Shown here piece by piece: positions 63,323-64,000 of a stretch of DNA of 64,000 bases. The position numbers were made by a program, and so were the translations under genes. Positions within the stretch are counted from its first letter, which is position 1; every line of letters starts with the position of its first letter. A model generated the notes under the pieces. The model saw only the letters and a list, made by a program, of their open reading frames with translations. It searched no databases and was not told where the DNA came from. The stretch comes from Euborellia annulipes (taxonomy: Eukaryota > Arthropoda > Insecta > Dermaptera > Anisolabididae): contig JAKCPI010002671.1 of assembly GCA_023213315.1 (NCBI GenBank), positions 62,001 through 126,000 on the forward strand. The letters are read 5' to 3'.

Positions 63323-63654
63323 TATATATTCAAACATTTTTGAAGTTTAGTTAGCAGTTAAATTTTCAAAAAAAATAAGGCTAAATTTGAGTTATTAAGT
63401 AGGTCTATTGAGTTCACAAGTAAAAATCATTACATTATAATAATTAACCATGATTCATTAAATGACTACAATTATTTATGCTTACAAAATTCTAATTAAG
63501 CTTAAATGAAGATAATTTAATTATGATCTTGAAAGTAAATTCATTTACTTCCAAAATAAAATATATTTATTTTTCAAGGTTCAAATAGCTTTTTGATTTA
63601 TAAAATACTTTTCAATTGTTTTTTTACCCATTTATTGCGTAAAAAAAGAATTCT
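63323..63654. other. AT-rich spacer
   Basis: Nothing recognised. Confidence 0.4.
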
Positions 63655-63835
63655 TTTTTCCCGAGTCCCGCTCACCTGCTGCTATTTATTGTTTTGAGGA
63701 AGGGTTGTCTGCCCGTCCTTGGATGTCAGAACCCTTTGGCCCTAAGGGCTCAAAGGGCTAGCTCTAGCTATTCATCTACTCCCAAGGATTCACCTAGCCT
63801 TCAGCCTTCCTTTTTTTAAATTATTATACGAAAAG
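63655..63835. other. GC-richer unique patch
   Basis: Contains the hairpin CCCTTTGGCCCTAAGGGCTC then AAAGGG (about 63731-63756). GAGGAAGGGTTG resembles the short repeat at 12707. No frame of note. Confidence 0.25.
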
Positions 63836-64000
63836 GTCCCTGAACTTCAATTGGAAGACATTCTTTCTAAATTTTGATTCGGTGGGAGATTAAAAAAGGG
63901 TCCGACTTTTCAAGTCTTTAGAACACAATTATTTTTTTGCCTTTGAAAAAGAACGCCGCGATCTGGACAAGTATAATATTATAGATCATATTGATATACT
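63836..64000. other. AT-rich end of window
   Basis: Nothing recognised. Confidence 0.4.

Overview
This 64 kb window is AT-rich animal nuclear DNA (roughly 70% A+T by eye) and holds no complete protein-coding gene that I can recognise. Every long open frame is short, low in complexity or inside a repeat. The mobile-element content is metazoan: tRNA-derived SINEs, mariner remnants, hAT-like and PIF/Harbinger-like MITEs and long foldback elements. An arthropod with a large AT-rich genome (for example a copepod or arachnid) would fit, but the species cannot be fixed from the sequence. The layout suits a gene-poor region or very long introns.

The bulk is nested repeats. Five groups can be defined from copies inside the window. 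(1) SINE A, a tRNA-derived family of about 260 bp with a GTGTGAATG-rich 3' part and a poly(A) tail, has twelve loci. (2) SINE B, another tRNA-derived family, ends in a block like AAATGGCCTCAGATGCCGAA and has about thirteen loci. (3) Foldback family X has an almost perfect 1.25 kb palindrome at 37381-38629 and at least eight partial copies. (4) There are at least seven hAT-like MITEs with CAGTGGCG-, CAGGGCTGG- or TAGGGATACCA-type ends, and two elements with GGG ends and 3-bp TTA/TAA duplications of PIF/Harbinger type. (5) Two mariner derivatives share the same internal deletion. A single SINE C (25351-25590) has a tRNA-like head and a 3' part resembling RTE/BovB tails. Many insertions are nested and keep target-site duplications, so their relative order can be read.

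Between the repeats lie about ten GC-richer, non-repetitive islands (near 1.1-1.6, 5.4-5.7, 8.4-8.7, 15.1-15.4, 18.7-19.0, 22.4-22.9, 26.9-27.2, 36.5-36.8, 40.5-40.8, 46.5-46.9, 52.0-52.6, 55.2-55.4 and 61.4-62.0 kb). Several carry GAGA/CT tracts and YY1/Pho-like GCCATCTTG cores, so they are the best candidates for regulatory DNA or first exons.

Four short exon candidates deserve checking. These are a 55-bp plus-strand exon with good splice sites (8191-8245), a minus-strand TATA-driven first exon (33707-33791), a minus-strand Pro/Ala-rich frame ending at a GTGAGT donor (15125-15262), and a minus-strand GC-rich exon ending at a perfect CAG/GTGAGT donor (61605-61986). None can be assigned to a known protein.
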